Source of the DNA: an uncultured Halobacteriovorax sp.
GTDB lineage: Bacteria > Bdellovibrionota > Bacteriovoracia > Bacteriovoracales > Bacteriovoracaceae
NCBI GenBank assembly: GCA_913061265.1
Contig: CAJXVS010000001.1
Coordinates: forward strand, 310,001-374,000
DNA: 64,000 bases
Reading direction: 5' to 3'
How positions within the stretch are numbered: position 1 is the stretch's first letter; every line of letters begins with the position of its first letter. Positions 52,397-61,930 of this stretch are shown here, piece after piece. The notes beneath the pieces were generated by a model. That model searched no databases. It saw only the letters and a list, made by a program, of their open reading frames with translations, and was not told the DNA's origin. The translations under genes and the position numbers were made by a program.

Positions 52397-53323
52397 CTAA
52401 TGCCCTGTAATCATAGGCAATATAAAGAATTCAAAAGAGAGAGTTCCAGCCCCGAAGAGAACTGCTATCAATGAGAACTTAAGCATTTCACCCAGTGGGT
52501 ATTCACCTGAGGTTTTAGCACCATTGAGGATTCCAAAAAGCATTCCTACACCAAGGCCAACTCCGTGGGCAGTGTTGGCGATAGAGCCAATGGCCCCAGT
52601 AAAGCAAAGAAAGAACCAACCAATTAAGATCCAAATATCTTTTTTAGGGAGGGCGAAGGTCGAGTTTTTATCAAACTGTTTATTCATCCAAATAAAGCCA
52701 AGAAGTGCATAAACAATGCCTGAGAGACCTCCGAATGGATTCTTACTGACAAAGTATTGAGCAAGGTTTGAGAGGACTCCTGAAGATAAGAGAAGGATAA
52801 GATAATAAGTCTTCCCCTTTAAATTTTCGATCAAACTTCCTAAGTCCTTCATCCACATGGCATTAAAAAGAATATGCATAAAACCAAAATGAAGAAAGAC
52901 TGGAGTGATGAGACGCCATACTTCTCCTTGCATAATTTCGGGTAGAAAACTGTCTTGCCCGTGAAAGTTTGTCATAAAGAAAAGCTTGTAGATTGAATCA
53001 TCGACAAAGATCTTACTAATAAAAACTAAACCACTAATTGCGAGGAATATAAGACTGATAGTCCCAAGAGGAGTCTCCTTCATTTTCTTATATTCTTCAG
53101 GCATCTCTTGAGGTGGAGGAGCAAAACCGACTTTTACTCTATAGTAATCAAAAGCGTCGGGTGCTGTGGCCTTATCTTCACTTGTTATGACAAATAGCCC
53201 TGATTCACTGTCTAAATGAACCCTAACGTGGATATTTCTTTTTAGTAATTCTGATACTATTTGGTCAGCTACTTTCTTATCTGCTAACTCCCCAATCTTT
53301 ATCGTATTTTCAAATTCATTCAT
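52397..53323 (-). CDS. Rhomboid intramembrane serine protease, GlpG-like
   Basis: A 308-residue protein with an N-terminal cytoplasmic domain (1-70, rhomboid-N-like: SELLKRNIHVRV, VITSEDK) and about six membrane helices. The catalytic Ser201 lies in GGLSGIVYAL and His253 in NTAHGVGLGVG; H150 and N154 in the HILFN motif form the oxyanion part. It should cut membrane-spanning substrates within the inner membrane. Rhombosortases are smaller and lack this N-terminal domain, so assignment as GlpG-type is better. The next gene on the strand is the 1962-residue giant. It diverges from the gene at 53412. Confidence 0.9.
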   Translation of the reverse strand: MNEFENTIKIGELADKKVADQIVSELLKRNIHVRVHLDSESGLFVITSEDKATAPDAFDYYRVKVGFAPPPQEMPEEYKKMKETPLGTISLIFLAISGLVFISKIFVDDSIYKLFFMTNFHGQDSFLPEIMQGEVWRLITPVFLHFGFMHILFNAMWMKDLGSLIENLKGKTYYLILLLSSGVLSNLAQYFVSKNPFGGLSGIVYALLGFIWMNKQFDKNSTFALPKKDIWILIGWFFLCFTGAIGSIANTAHGVGLGVGMLFGILNGAKTSGEYPLGEMLKFSLIAVLFGAGTLSFEFFILPMITGH

Positions 53324-53411
53324 GGTTTAAGATTATAGATAGAGAAAAGCTTTCGCAATTCCTAAAGAAATTATCTTCAGGCTCGAAAAGGTTTAAGTAA
53401 CTGGAGGAAAA

Positions 53412-53666
53412 ATGGCATATAACAGCAATGAATTAATGAAACAGATTGAAAAAAGAATTTCACATCTAACTGAAAGCAGTGATCCAAAGAAAGAACTACA
53501 AAATATGTGTAGGCTTCAAATAGAGCACACCCCTCACCTTTCTCAAACAGAGGCAAAGGACTATGTCATTCTAGGACTTATTGAATCTCATAAAGATCAC
53601 GAACTAGATCATCTTTGGTATCAGTTTAAGAATTTAGCAGAAGAGTCTTCAGAGGAAGCTGCTTAA
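53412..53666 (+). CDS. Small cytoplasmic protein of unknown function
   Basis: An 84-residue acidic, helical protein (NELMKQIEKRISHLTE, KKELQNMCRLQIEHTP, AKDYVILGLIES). GGAGG 5 nt before the ATG strongly supports that it is expressed. It carries no signal peptide or membrane segment and no family I recognise. Its last 4 nt overlap the 3' end of the convergent 697-residue gene. Its start is about 90 nt from the divergent rhomboid gene. Confidence 0.65.
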   Translation: MAYNSNELMKQIEKRISHLTESSDPKKELQNMCRLQIEHTPHLSQTEAKDYVILGLIESHKDHELDHLWYQFKNLAEESSEEAA

Positions 53667-55756
53667 AGTCCGCTTAGTACTTTTTCAAGGGCAAGATCGA
53701 TGAGTTTCTTATGTTCTCTGGTCACCTTGCCCCCTAATAAAACTCCCCATTCCCCACTTGTCGTTTGAGAAGGTTTAAAATCGATGGCTATCATTAATTT
53801 CTTAGCGTCTGCTGGACTTATTTTATCAGGGCCGATACCTGTAATAGCTTTCCTTATATCTTTTTCTACTTTTTCAGCCCTAACAATATATTCACTTCGG
53901 CTAGAAACAGGAATTGAAGATCCATCAGGGTATTTGGTTTCTACAAAGGTAACACGGTACTTAGAAGGATCTTTTCTCCCAAGGTTCCTCACCAGCTTAA
54001 TCTTATCTTTTGAGCTCCATGCGCCATCTGGAAAATAGATACCATCGTCACCAGAGAAAACAGCGGGCTTTCTGGTCTGAGTTACCTTTTGGGTACCTCT
54101 ATTAAAAGTTCTTTTTGCTGTATTCATAGAGTCAGTAACTTTTTCGACATGTTCATCCACCGCCGTAAGAGCTTTTCCAACCATCGATTTATTATCAAGT
54201 TTATGAGTCGCATTTTTAGCTAGTCCCACCATCGCCTGATAAGCATTATCAACACCGACGCCTGTAAAATCCACTGATACCAATCCATTTTCTGATTGAC
54301 CGAGATCTATCCCCGCCCTATTCCTTACAAATAATGGAGGAGCCAAACTATCAACATTCTCAAAATATCTTGTCATTTTGTCTAAGGTCTGAGGTTCAAC
54401 TTTAGTTCCAAAGATCTTTTTAAATTGAGTATTTAAGGCGGCATGGTATTTTTCAGGCGTTTCAAAGTCTGTTGATTTAGTCTTTCTTAAGATACCAATA
54501 GCATCTTTAGATAAAACTTTCTTTCTTCCAACTCCATTAACTAATATTTTATGATCAGACAATCCAATTGATCTTTGTAAGTCGATTCTAATACTTTCGA
54601 CTCCTTTAATATCACTAGCTAAATTATCGACTCGGCTTTGATACTCAACCAGCTTTGACTTTGAACCAGGTTCACGAATCATTCCTCTTGACTGCCTTGC
54701 TGCCATATTCGCTTCCAAAGGAGTATCCCCAGTTCCAGCAAGGAACCATTTTTTAGGATCCCCTAATTGTCCATTTCGACTCTCCCAAAGAGGCTTTAAA
54801 CCAGTTGAGCTTAAAGCCTTTTCAAACTCAACTGTTGATTCTTGATAAAGCTTTTTAAGTGCTCTTAAAAGAGCTGCTGAGTCTTCTCCCTCATTTATGA
54901 GAAAACGAAAACGCAGAGACTTAAAATCTCGATAGCGACCTTCTAGTTTTCCTGCGAGTTCCGGATTCTTTTGAATTTTATCAAAAAGAATTTTATTAAA
55001 GAGATTTCCAGTTGCATCAGATAAATCTTTGGTTTCCATAATTTCATCATTTAATTGCTTTAAAACAGAATTTTCCACGTCGAAATAAACAGGTTTTTTT
55101 CCTGTCGGAATATCATCTATCCCGTTAATAAAGATCCTGTTATCAAAGTCTAAATTACTTTTTGCGTTTGCTGTCTTAAATTTTTCAACTGTAGGAAGTG
55201 ACCTGACTCGTGACCTAGAATAAGAAGAATGTAAGCTCGCTTTGAAATCTGATGCCTTAGCTGCAGAGATAGGTCCTAGCCTAATAGAGGAAGATAATAA
55301 CTCTGCATCACCTAATCTATCTAAACGTGGAACTGAAATCGAATCAATAGCCACTGCCGGAAATGAATTTGTATCTGAATGGGCAATACCCCTAGAGTCT
55401 AAGCTAACAACTGAGAAGTGTTCTGAGCCCTCTGCCATATTTGACACTCTCGCTTCTTGACCAGCAATAGCAATAGCCTCTGTATCGGTGAGAAGACCGG
55501 CCTTGGCATCAACGGCTGAATCAGTAACCACAACTACCTTTGCTTCAGCGGCGGCATTAACACCAACCCCTTGCATTCCATCATTTATCAACGACGCTGA
55601 CTTAGCTTCTGCCGCTACGCTCGTACCAGAGATTCCATCCATTTCATTTCGAAGGATTTTAGCTAACTGCTCTGCCCCTTTCTCACAAGTAGCTTGAACA
55701 CTGATCCATTGCAGTTGCAGGAAAAGAAGGAAAATGATTTTTAAAACAAGTTTCAT
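53663..55756 (-). CDS. Large exported protein of unknown function behind sigma-28-like promoter
   Basis: A 697-residue protein with a signal peptide (MKLVLKIIFLLFLQLQ...VQA). Residues ~47-105 contain alanine-rich segments with repeated AAEAK (SVAAEAKSAS, NAAAEAKVVVV) and VDAKAG. The middle and C-terminal parts are mixed alpha/beta, including FINGIDDIPTGKKPVYFDVEN near 210 and LVRNLGRKDPSKYRVTFVET near 615. No known domain is recognised. An almost perfect sigma-28 promoter ends 10 nt before the ATG. It could be secreted by the type II system; function unknown. Confidence 0.7.
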   Translation of the reverse strand: MKLVLKIIFLLFLQLQWISVQATCEKGAEQLAKILRNEMDGISGTSVAAEAKSASLINDGMQGVGVNAAAEAKVVVVTDSAVDAKAGLLTDTEAIAIAGQEARVSNMAEGSEHFSVVSLDSRGIAHSDTNSFPAVAIDSISVPRLDRLGDAELLSSSIRLGPISAAKASDFKASLHSSYSRSRVRSLPTVEKFKTANAKSNLDFDNRIFINGIDDIPTGKKPVYFDVENSVLKQLNDEIMETKDLSDATGNLFNKILFDKIQKNPELAGKLEGRYRDFKSLRFRFLINEGEDSAALLRALKKLYQESTVEFEKALSSTGLKPLWESRNGQLGDPKKWFLAGTGDTPLEANMAARQSRGMIREPGSKSKLVEYQSRVDNLASDIKGVESIRIDLQRSIGLSDHKILVNGVGRKKVLSKDAIGILRKTKSTDFETPEKYHAALNTQFKKIFGTKVEPQTLDKMTRYFENVDSLAPPLFVRNRAGIDLGQSENGLVSVDFTGVGVDNAYQAMVGLAKNATHKLDNKSMVGKALTAVDEHVEKVTDSMNTAKRTFNRGTQKVTQTRKPAVFSGDDGIYFPDGAWSSKDKIKLVRNLGRKDPSKYRVTFVETKYPDGSSIPVSSRSEYIVRAEKVEKDIRKAITGIGPDKISPADAKKLMIAIDFKPSQTTSGEWGVLLGGKVTREHKKLIDLALEKVLSGL

Positions 55757-55765
55757 CTAGGTCTC

Positions 55766-55792
55766 TTATCGGTAAAGGTCAGCCATTCTTTA
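55766..55792 (-). promoter_or_regulatory. Sigma-28 (FliA)-type promoter for the 697-residue exported protein
   Basis: On the reverse strand TAAA (55792-55789), exactly 15 nt, then ACCGATAA (55773-55766). The sigma-28 consensus is TAAA-N15-GCCGATAA, so only one base differs. Transcription would start within a few nucleotides of the ATG at 55756, leaving a very short leader. Confidence 0.5.
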
Positions 55793-55889
55793 CCTTTATA
55801 GTCGGTTACTCTATGAGTCATTCTACACCATGTTTTTAATGTAATAATATCAGCCATTTAATATAAGTCATAAAAAGTCGTATTTATGT

Positions 55890-55895
55890 TATAAT
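55890..55895 (+). promoter_or_regulatory. TATAAT -10 element of the suf operon
   Basis: A perfect TATAAT lies 70 nt before the Rrf2-family gene. No clear TTGACA stands 17 nt upstream, which fits a promoter that needs or is controlled by a regulator such as the Rrf2 protein it expresses. The 208-base gap (55757-55964) holds no other assignable feature apart from the reverse-strand promoter. Confidence 0.4.
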
Positions 55896-55964
55896 GCCTT
55901 AAATAGGTTTCTTTTTGCCCCCTTTTGAGGTAAGTAGAAGCCCTTGAATTTATAAGGAAGTTCT

Positions 55965-56408
55965 ATGCTTAAGATTAACCGTAAAGTGGAATACGCTTTG
56001 ATGGCCTTGAAGTTTATGGCCCCCAAAGAAAAAGGTGACCTCACCAGTGCTAGAGAAATCTGCGAGGCCTTTCATGTTCCTTTTGATACCACGGCAAAAG
56101 TTCTTCAGATCATGAACACAAATGGTCTTCTTAATTCCGTTAAGGGAATTAGAGGCGGCTATCATTTAGAAAAGAGCCTCGATGAGATAACTTATATGGA
56201 GCTTGCCCGAATCATTGAGGGAAAAGATGCCAGTCAGTTTTGTCAAAACTCTAAGGGAGAACTTTGCGAGCTTCATAGCAGCTGCAATATCTCAGACCCT
56301 CTTGAACAATTAAATAAGAAACTAAATACTTACTTAGAAGGACTTACTTTAAGTGAACTTCTCTTTGAAAATGAACCACAGACAACTGAATTAAGGATGG
56401 AAGTATGA
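55965..56408 (+). CDS. Rrf2-family (IscR/SufR-like) iron-sulfur regulator
   Basis: A 147-residue protein with an Rrf2 winged helix ([31 protein letters not shown]) and three cysteines, C93, C101 and C107, in the loop that binds a cluster in IscR. Spacing is C-x7-C-x5-C rather than IscR's C-x5-C-x5-C. It probably senses iron-sulfur status and represses the suf genes. Its stop overlaps the sufB start (ATGA), so it heads the operon. AAGGA precedes the ATG. Confidence 0.87.
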   Translation: MLKINRKVEYALMALKFMAPKEKGDLTSAREICEAFHVPFDTTAKVLQIMNTNGLLNSVKGIRGGYHLEKSLDEITYMELARIIEGKDASQFCQNSKGELCELHSSCNISDPLEQLNKKLNTYLEGLTLSELLFENEPQTTELRMEV

Positions 56409-57835
56409 GCCAAAATGAAGTGCAAGACGGCGAATACAAATATGGTTTTTACACCGATATCGAAACCGAAGAATTCCCTAAGGGATTAAACGAAGATATC
56501 GTTCGCCGTATTAGTGCAAAGAAAGATGAGCCCCAGTGGCTATTAGACTATAGGCTTAAGGCCTTCCGTCATTGGTTAACACTTAAGCATCCTGATTGGG
56601 CCAAGCTTGATGTACCCGCTATTGACTTTGAAGACCTGTATTATTATTCAGCTCCGAAAAAGAAGGTTGATCTTAAGAACTTAGATGAAGTAGACCCTGA
56701 GCTCTTAGCCACTTTCGAAAAACTTGGAATCCCTCTTGGTGAACAGAAGAGGATCTCTGGCGTAGCTGTTGATGCTGTCTTTGATTCAGTTTCAGTTGCT
56801 ACTACTTATAAAGAAGAATTAGAAAAAGTCGGCGTCATCTTTTGCTCTATAAGTGAAGCTGTTAAAGATCATCCTGAACTTGTTAAGAAGTACATAGGAT
56901 CAGTTGTTCCTTATACTGATAATTTCTATGCTGCTCTAAACTGCGCTGTCTTCTCAGACGGTTCATTTGTGTATATTCCTAAAGGCGTAACTTGCCCTAT
57001 GGACCTCTCAACTTATTTTAGAATCAATGCAAAAGAGACAGGTCAGTTTGAAAGAACTCTTGTGATTGCTGAAGAAGGAAGTTTTGTAAACTACCTAGAA
57101 GGTTGTACTGCTCCTCAAAGAGATGAGAATCAACTTCACGCCGCTATTGTTGAATTAGTGGCACTAGATAACGCCACTATCCGCTACTCAACTGTTCAAA
57201 ACTGGTACGCGGGAAATAAAGAAGGCCTTGGTGGAATCTATAACTTTGTTACTAAACGTGGAAACTGCTTAGGCAAGAATTCTCATATTAGCTGGACTCA
57301 AGTTGAAGCAGGATCTGCTATTACTTGGAAGTATCCTGGCTGCAATTTGATTGGTGACAATTCACAAGGCTCTTTTTATTCAGTCGCCTTAACCAATAAT
57401 CATATGCAAGCGGATACCGGAACCAAGATGGTTCATATTGGTAAAAATACAAAGAGTACTATTATCTCTAAGGGTATCTCAGCCGAGCAAAGCGAGAACA
57501 ATTATAGAGGTCTGGTTAAGATCATGCCTTCAGCAGATGGAGCTAAGAACTACTCTCAATGTGACTCAATGCTTGTTGGGGCTAAGTGTAGTGCCAATAC
57601 ATTTCCTTATATAGACGTAAAGAATAATACGGCGACAGTTGAACACGAAGCATCGACGACTAAGATTAGTGAAGATCAACTCTTTTATCTACAGTCTCGA
57701 GGCATGGACATGGAAAAATGTATTTCCATGATTGTGAATGGTTTTTGTAGCCAAGTATTTAAAGAGCTTCCTCTAGAGTTTAGTGTAGAAGCCGTAAAAT
57801 TATTAGAAATGAAATTAGAAAATTCGATTGGATAG
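56405..57835 (+). CDS. sufB: Fe-S cluster assembly scaffold SufB
   Basis: A 476-residue SufB with hallmark segments [54 protein letters not shown], the NRGN-like [15 protein letters not shown], and [19 protein letters not shown] with EHEAST. SufB forms the SufBC2D scaffold on which clusters are built. It starts by a 4-nt overlap with the Rrf2 gene and is followed by sufC after 8 nt. Confidence 0.97.
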   Translation: MSQNEVQDGEYKYGFYTDIETEEFPKGLNEDIVRRISAKKDEPQWLLDYRLKAFRHWLTLKHPDWAKLDVPAIDFEDLYYYSAPKKKVDLKNLDEVDPELLATFEKLGIPLGEQKRISGVAVDAVFDSVSVATTYKEELEKVGVIFCSISEAVKDHPELVKKYIGSVVPYTDNFYAALNCAVFSDGSFVYIPKGVTCPMDLSTYFRINAKETGQFERTLVIAEEGSFVNYLEGCTAPQRDENQLHAAIVELVALDNATIRYSTVQNWYAGNKEGLGGIYNFVTKRGNCLGKNSHISWTQVEAGSAITWKYPGCNLIGDNSQGSFYSVALTNNHMQADTGTKMVHIGKNTKSTIISKGISAEQSENNYRGLVKIMPSADGAKNYSQCDSMLVGAKCSANTFPYIDVKNNTATVEHEASTTKISEDQLFYLQSRGMDMEKCISMIVNGFCSQVFKELPLEFSVEAVKLLEMKLENSIG

Positions 57836-57843
57836 GATCAATT

Positions 57844-58614
57844 ATGATTGAAATTAAAAACTTACACGCAAAAGTAGAAGCAGAAGAAAATGGTGAGAAT
57901 ATTCTTAGAGGAATAAACCTAACCATTAAGCCAGGTGAAGTTCACGCAATTATGGGACCTAATGGTTCTGGAAAAAGTACGCTGGCGAAGGTTATTGCAG
58001 GTCATCCCGCCTTTGAAGTAACTGAAGGAAGCATCGATTTCGATATTAACAATAAAGCCTCAAATCTTCTTGAACTAGAAGCCTTTGAAAGAGCGCAAAA
58101 AGGAATCTTTCTTGGTTTTCAATACCCAGTAGAAATCCCAGGCGTTAGTAACTTTGCTTTTCTTCATGAATCATTCAATGAAGTATGTAAGGCTCAGGGA
58201 GTTAATGAAATGAACGAAGAAGAGTTCAGATCTTTCCTCGCTCCTAAGTTAAAGCTTCTTGAGATGAATGCTAGCTTTCTTGACCGCCCAGTAAACACAG
58301 GTTTCTCTGGTGGAGAGAAAAAGAAGAATGAAATCCTTCAAATGGCCGTTCTTAATCCTCGCCTCTCACTTTTAGATGAGACAGATTCTGGTCTTGATAT
58401 CGACGCTTTAAAGATTGTCTCTAAGGGTGTTAACGCTCTTAAGAATAAATACAATGCAGTAGTCTTAGTTACCCATTACCAAAGACTTCTAGATTATATT
58501 GTTCCTGACTTTGTACATGTTCTTTATAAAGGACAGATTATTAAGTCTGGTGGAAAAGAGCTCGCCTTAGAACTTGAAGAAAAAGGTTACGACTGGCTGA
58601 CAAAGGTTCAATAA
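57844..58614 (+). CDS. sufC: Fe-S cluster assembly ATPase SufC
   Basis: A 256-residue ABC-type ATPase with Walker A GPNGSGKST, the SufC-specific signature FSGGEKKKNEILQ and Walker B LLDETDSGLDIDAL. It powers conformational change in SufBCD and has no membrane partner. Its stop overlaps sufD by one base (TAATG), which implies translational coupling. Confidence 0.97.
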   Translation: MIEIKNLHAKVEAEENGENILRGINLTIKPGEVHAIMGPNGSGKSTLAKVIAGHPAFEVTEGSIDFDINNKASNLLELEAFERAQKGIFLGFQYPVEIPGVSNFAFLHESFNEVCKAQGVNEMNEEEFRSFLAPKLKLLEMNASFLDRPVNTGFSGGEKKKNEILQMAVLNPRLSLLDETDSGLDIDALKIVSKGVNALKNKYNAVVLVTHYQRLLDYIVPDFVHVLYKGQIIKSGGKELALELEEKGYDWLTKVQ

Positions 58615-59858
58615 TGACAAATAGAGAAATACTAAATAAGAATATTCTAGATAAAGCTTCGAAGCTTGCACTTAAAGGTGATCGTCTTTCGGCCATGAAG
58701 AGGTTTGAACTCTTAGGACTTCCTCATAAGAAACTAGAGAACTACAAGTACACAAATGTAGATGCCTACTTTCCAACAGAGCTAGAACTCTCTCCTATGG
58801 CCCCGAGCTTTGAAACTGAAGATAAGACTAAGTTAGGACTAAGCTTTCATAATGGTTATCTCAATGAGAAGTCAGTTAATCTTCCTGAGTCAGTGACTCT
58901 TGAAGTCTTAAATCAATCAACTGAACCTAGTGATGACTTTGATGCTTTAGAGAACTTAAACCTTGCCTTAAAGGAACAAACGATTCTTCTTACGGTTAAG
59001 GCCAACTCTTCACTAAAGAGCCCACTGTATATAAATCACTTTAGCTCTGATGATTCAAAGAACTCAATTGTCTCAACAAGAGTGCAGATCAAAGTTGAAA
59101 AGAATAGTGTGGTTAGAATTGTTGAAAGATTCACCTCCCCTTCAACAGAAAGATTAAACCGAAATCACCTAAGCTTTATTAGTGTTGAAGAAAACGCTAA
59201 CGCTGAACATGTAAAAGTCGTCACTGAAGGCAGTGAAAGTTTTCATTTTGGTTCACTAAAGGCCAGAGTGGGAAAAGATGCTTGTTTTCATAGTTTTACT
59301 TTCACAACTGGTGCCAAGCTTTCAAGAAATAATATCCAGGTTGATCTCAAGGCCATTGGCGCCCGCGGAGAAGTTCATGGGCTCTACGCTCTAAGAGGAA
59401 CTCAACAGTGTGATAACTTCTCAACGATTAACCACCTCGTTGAAAGAACTGAATCAGAACAATTATTTAAAGCGGTTCTTGATGATCTAAGCCATGGTAT
59501 CTTCACCGGTAAGATTGTCGTTCATAGAGACGCTCAGCTTGTTAATTCAAGCCAGCTTAATAAGAACCTTCTCCTTTCTAAGAAAGCTCACGCCGACACT
59601 AGACCTCAATTAGAAGTTTATGCTGATGATGTTAAGTGCGCTCACGGGGCCACTGTTGGTCAACTAAGTGATGAAGAGCTCTTCTATCTTGAAAGCCGCG
59701 CCATCTCACCAAAAGATGCCAGAGTTATGCTCTGTCATGGATTTGTTCAAGAGGCCCTCAACAAGATCAAGAGCGATGAAGTCAGAGTTTCATTAGAAGA
59801 ACTTCTTTTTGAAGAATTTGAAAAAGACATCCATACTCGCATGAGAGAGGAAGCTTAA
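58614..59858 (+). CDS. sufD: Fe-S cluster assembly protein SufD
   Basis: A 414-residue SufD with the SufB/SufD beta-helix core: NGYLNEKSV, NSVVRIVERFTS, HFGSLKARVGKDACFHSF and the late conserved VYADDVKCAHGATVGQLSDE ELFYL region. It dimerises with SufB and recruits SufC. It overlaps both neighbours by one base. The N-terminal 70 residues include the typical R-W-like MKRFELLGLPHKKLENYKYT. Confidence 0.95.
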   Translation: MTNREILNKNILDKASKLALKGDRLSAMKRFELLGLPHKKLENYKYTNVDAYFPTELELSPMAPSFETEDKTKLGLSFHNGYLNEKSVNLPESVTLEVLNQSTEPSDDFDALENLNLALKEQTILLTVKANSSLKSPLYINHFSSDDSKNSIVSTRVQIKVEKNSVVRIVERFTSPSTERLNRNHLSFISVEENANAEHVKVVTEGSESFHFGSLKARVGKDACFHSFTFTTGAKLSRNNIQVDLKAIGARGEVHGLYALRGTQQCDNFSTINHLVERTESEQLFKAVLDDLSHGIFTGKIVVHRDAQLVNSSQLNKNLLLSKKAHADTRPQLEVYADDVKCAHGATVGQLSDEELFYLESRAISPKDARVMLCHGFVQEALNKIKSDEVRVSLEELLFEEFEKDIHTRMREEA

Positions 59859-61072
59859 TGACTGATTGGAACCAAATAAAAAATGACTTTCCTGCACTTA
59901 AACAAAAAGTGAATGGAAAAGATCTTATTTATTTAGATAGCGCTGCTTCTGCCCTAAAGGCGAAGCCGGTTATAGACGCCCTTCATCTTCATTATGAAAA
60001 AGAGACCGCCAATGTTCATAGAGGCGTTCATTACTTAAGTGAACAAGGAACAAGAAAGTACGAGGAGACTCGTAAAACAGTTCAGAAGTTCATCAATGCA
60101 AAAAAAGACCTAGAAGTTATCTTCACCAAAGGAACTACTGACTCACTTAACCTTGTGGCCTTTAGTTTTGGAGAAAAATTCATAAGTGCGGGAGATGAAA
60201 TTCTCATTTCAACAATGGAGCACCATTCAAATATAGTTCCTTGGCAGCTTATGGCATCAAGAAAAGGTGCTAAGGTCATCGAAGTTCCTATTGATGATAA
60301 TGGTGATATTGACCTTAATGCTTATAAAAATCTTTTAAACGATAAAGTTAAACTGGTTTCTTTTTGTCATATCTCAAACACCTTAGGAACGATAAATCCT
60401 ATTAAAGAGATGATCAAGATGGCCCACGAAGTGGGTGCTAAGTTTTGTGTCGACGCCGCTCAAAGCGTTCCTCATATGAAGGTAGATGTTCAAGACCTAG
60501 ATTGTGACTTCCTAGCCTTCTCTGGGCATAAGATCTACGGACCAACTGGTGTTGGGATTTTATATGGGAAAGAAGATCTCTTAAATCAAATGCCTCCCTA
60601 TCAAGGTGGCGGGGCCATGATTGAAAAAGTCTCTTTCACCGAGACGACTTTTAATCACCTTCCAGAGAAGTTTGAAGCAGGAACACCAGCGATTGCTGAA
60701 GTTATTGCTTTAAAAGATGCTGTTGATTATATTCAGTCTATCGGCTTTGATGAGATTGAAAAGAATGAGCATGAGCTTTTAACATATGCTACAGAAAAAC
60801 TTTTAACGATAGATGGACTTCGAATCATCGGGACCGCCAAGCATAAGACTTCGGTTATCTCTTTTGTGATCAAAGACATTCATCCTCATGACCTTGGAAC
60901 TTTATTAGATCAGCAAGGAATTGCTGTAAGAACCGGTCATCATTGTACTCAACCATTAATGGAGAGATTTAATGTCAATGCAACAGTCAGAGCGTCCTTC
61001 AGTATCTACAATACTAAAGAAGATGTGGACGCGCTTATGGCCGCAATCATCAAATCTCTCAAACTCCTCTAG
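59858..61072 (+). CDS. sufS: Cysteine desulfurase SufS
   Basis: A 404-residue PLP enzyme (group II desulfurase) that takes sulfur from cysteine for cluster assembly. It starts with the family's FPALKQKVNGKDLIYLD, has EHHSNIVPWQ, the PLP lysine in FSGHKIYGPTGVG, and the catalytic persulfide Cys in RTGHHCTQPLMER. No SufE or SufU gene follows, so the sulfur relay partner is elsewhere or replaced. It overlaps sufD by one base. Confidence 0.96.
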   Translation: MTDWNQIKNDFPALKQKVNGKDLIYLDSAASALKAKPVIDALHLHYEKETANVHRGVHYLSEQGTRKYEETRKTVQKFINAKKDLEVIFTKGTTDSLNLVAFSFGEKFISAGDEILISTMEHHSNIVPWQLMASRKGAKVIEVPIDDNGDIDLNAYKNLLNDKVKLVSFCHISNTLGTINPIKEMIKMAHEVGAKFCVDAAQSVPHMKVDVQDLDCDFLAFSGHKIYGPTGVGILYGKEDLLNQMPPYQGGGAMIEKVSFTETTFNHLPEKFEAGTPAIAEVIALKDAVDYIQSIGFDEIEKNEHELLTYATEKLLTIDGLRIIGTAKHKTSVISFVIKDIHPHDLGTLLDQQGIAVRTGHHCTQPLMERFNVNATVRASFSIYNTKEDVDALMAAIIKSLKLL

Positions 61073-61079
61073 GACCAAT

Positions 61080-61646
61080 ATGGCAGAAGATCTAGACATC
61101 ACCATTCAACCGACTCCTAACCCTAATGCGCTTAAGTTTATCTTGAGCACAAAGGTTAAAAACGAAGGCAACTCAACTTATAAGACTCCCATGGCATGTG
61201 GGGAAAATAAGTTGGCCTTAAACCTCTTTACCCTAAGAGGCGTTGATCAGCTTCACTTCTTTGAAAATGTTGTGACGATAACTAAGTTCGGCTACGAAGA
61301 ATGGGAAATCCTAGAAACTCAGATCATTGAGACTCTCCAAGGCAGTATGCCGGCCCACAATCCAGATTATAATGATCCTGATCCTGAAAAAGATAGAAGA
61401 GAGAACCTTCCTCCAGAGTTAAAAGAAATTGAAATCATCCTAGATAAGACTATTAGACCTGGGCTTCAAGGTGATGGCGGGGATATTCAGACTATCTCTT
61501 ACGAAGATAATGTTCTTCTTGTGAGATACCAAGGGGCCTGCGGAACTTGTCCTTCTTCAACAACAGGAACTCTAGAAGCGATCAAGGGAATCTTAAGAGA
61601 TCAGTACAACCCAGACATTGATGTTTACGTCGCTCCTGATTGGTAA
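61080..61646 (+). CDS. Nfu/NifU-type Fe-S scaffold or carrier
   Basis: A 188-residue protein with an Nfu N-terminal domain (ITIQPTPNPNALKFILS, residues 6-90) and a NifU-C domain with the cluster-binding CxxC in YQGACGTCPSSTTG (~155-170). It is longer than a minimal Nfu because an acidic linker (NPDYNDPDPEKDR) joins the halves. ATG 61080 is chosen because AGGA lies 5 nt upstream and the homologous part starts right after; a frame-open ATG at 60972 lies inside sufS. It probably carries clusters from SufBCD to targets. Confidence 0.9.
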   Translation: MAEDLDITIQPTPNPNALKFILSTKVKNEGNSTYKTPMACGENKLALNLFTLRGVDQLHFFENVVTITKFGYEEWEILETQIIETLQGSMPAHNPDYNDPDPEKDRRENLPPELKEIEIILDKTIRPGLQGDGGDIQTISYEDNVLLVRYQGACGTCPSSTTGTLEAIKGILRDQYNPDIDVYVAPDW

Positions 61647-61649
61647 TAA

Positions 61650-61859
61650 ATGGAATTCAATCCTGATAGCCTATATAAGATCAAGACCATGAAGATGCCC
61701 TTTGGTAAGTACTCTGGTATTGCCTTGATTGATCTTCCTGATAATTATGTCGAATGGTTTTATGAAAATGCTCTCAAAGAAAATGAGTTTAGCCGCCTTA
61801 TGGCAGAGCTCTATGAAATCAAGCTAAATGGCCTAGAGCCCTTGATTCGAAATCTCTAA
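61650..61859 (+). CDS. DUF3820 family protein
   Basis: A 69-residue protein of the DUF3820 family: MPFGKYSGIALIDLPDNYVE then WFYEN and the closing YEIKLNGLEPLI. The family is small and cytoplasmic, of no firm function. It starts 3 nt after the nfu stop and so is likely co-expressed with the suf genes. It is not itself known as a cluster protein. Confidence 0.8.
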   Translation: MEFNPDSLYKIKTMKMPFGKYSGIALIDLPDNYVEWFYENALKENEFSRLMAELYEIKLNGLEPLIRNL

Positions 61860-61930
61860 GACCCCTATTTTATTAAAAGATGACATCTTGCGTAGTTTCA
61901 CTTTGGCCTTAGGCACTATAGAATTTTACT

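Noticed and set aside
52397-53323. Rhomboid as a dedicated rhombosortase for the C25 tail
   Set aside because: The N-terminal cytosolic domain and layout are GlpG-like and the gene is far from the substrate; kept only as a weak possibility.
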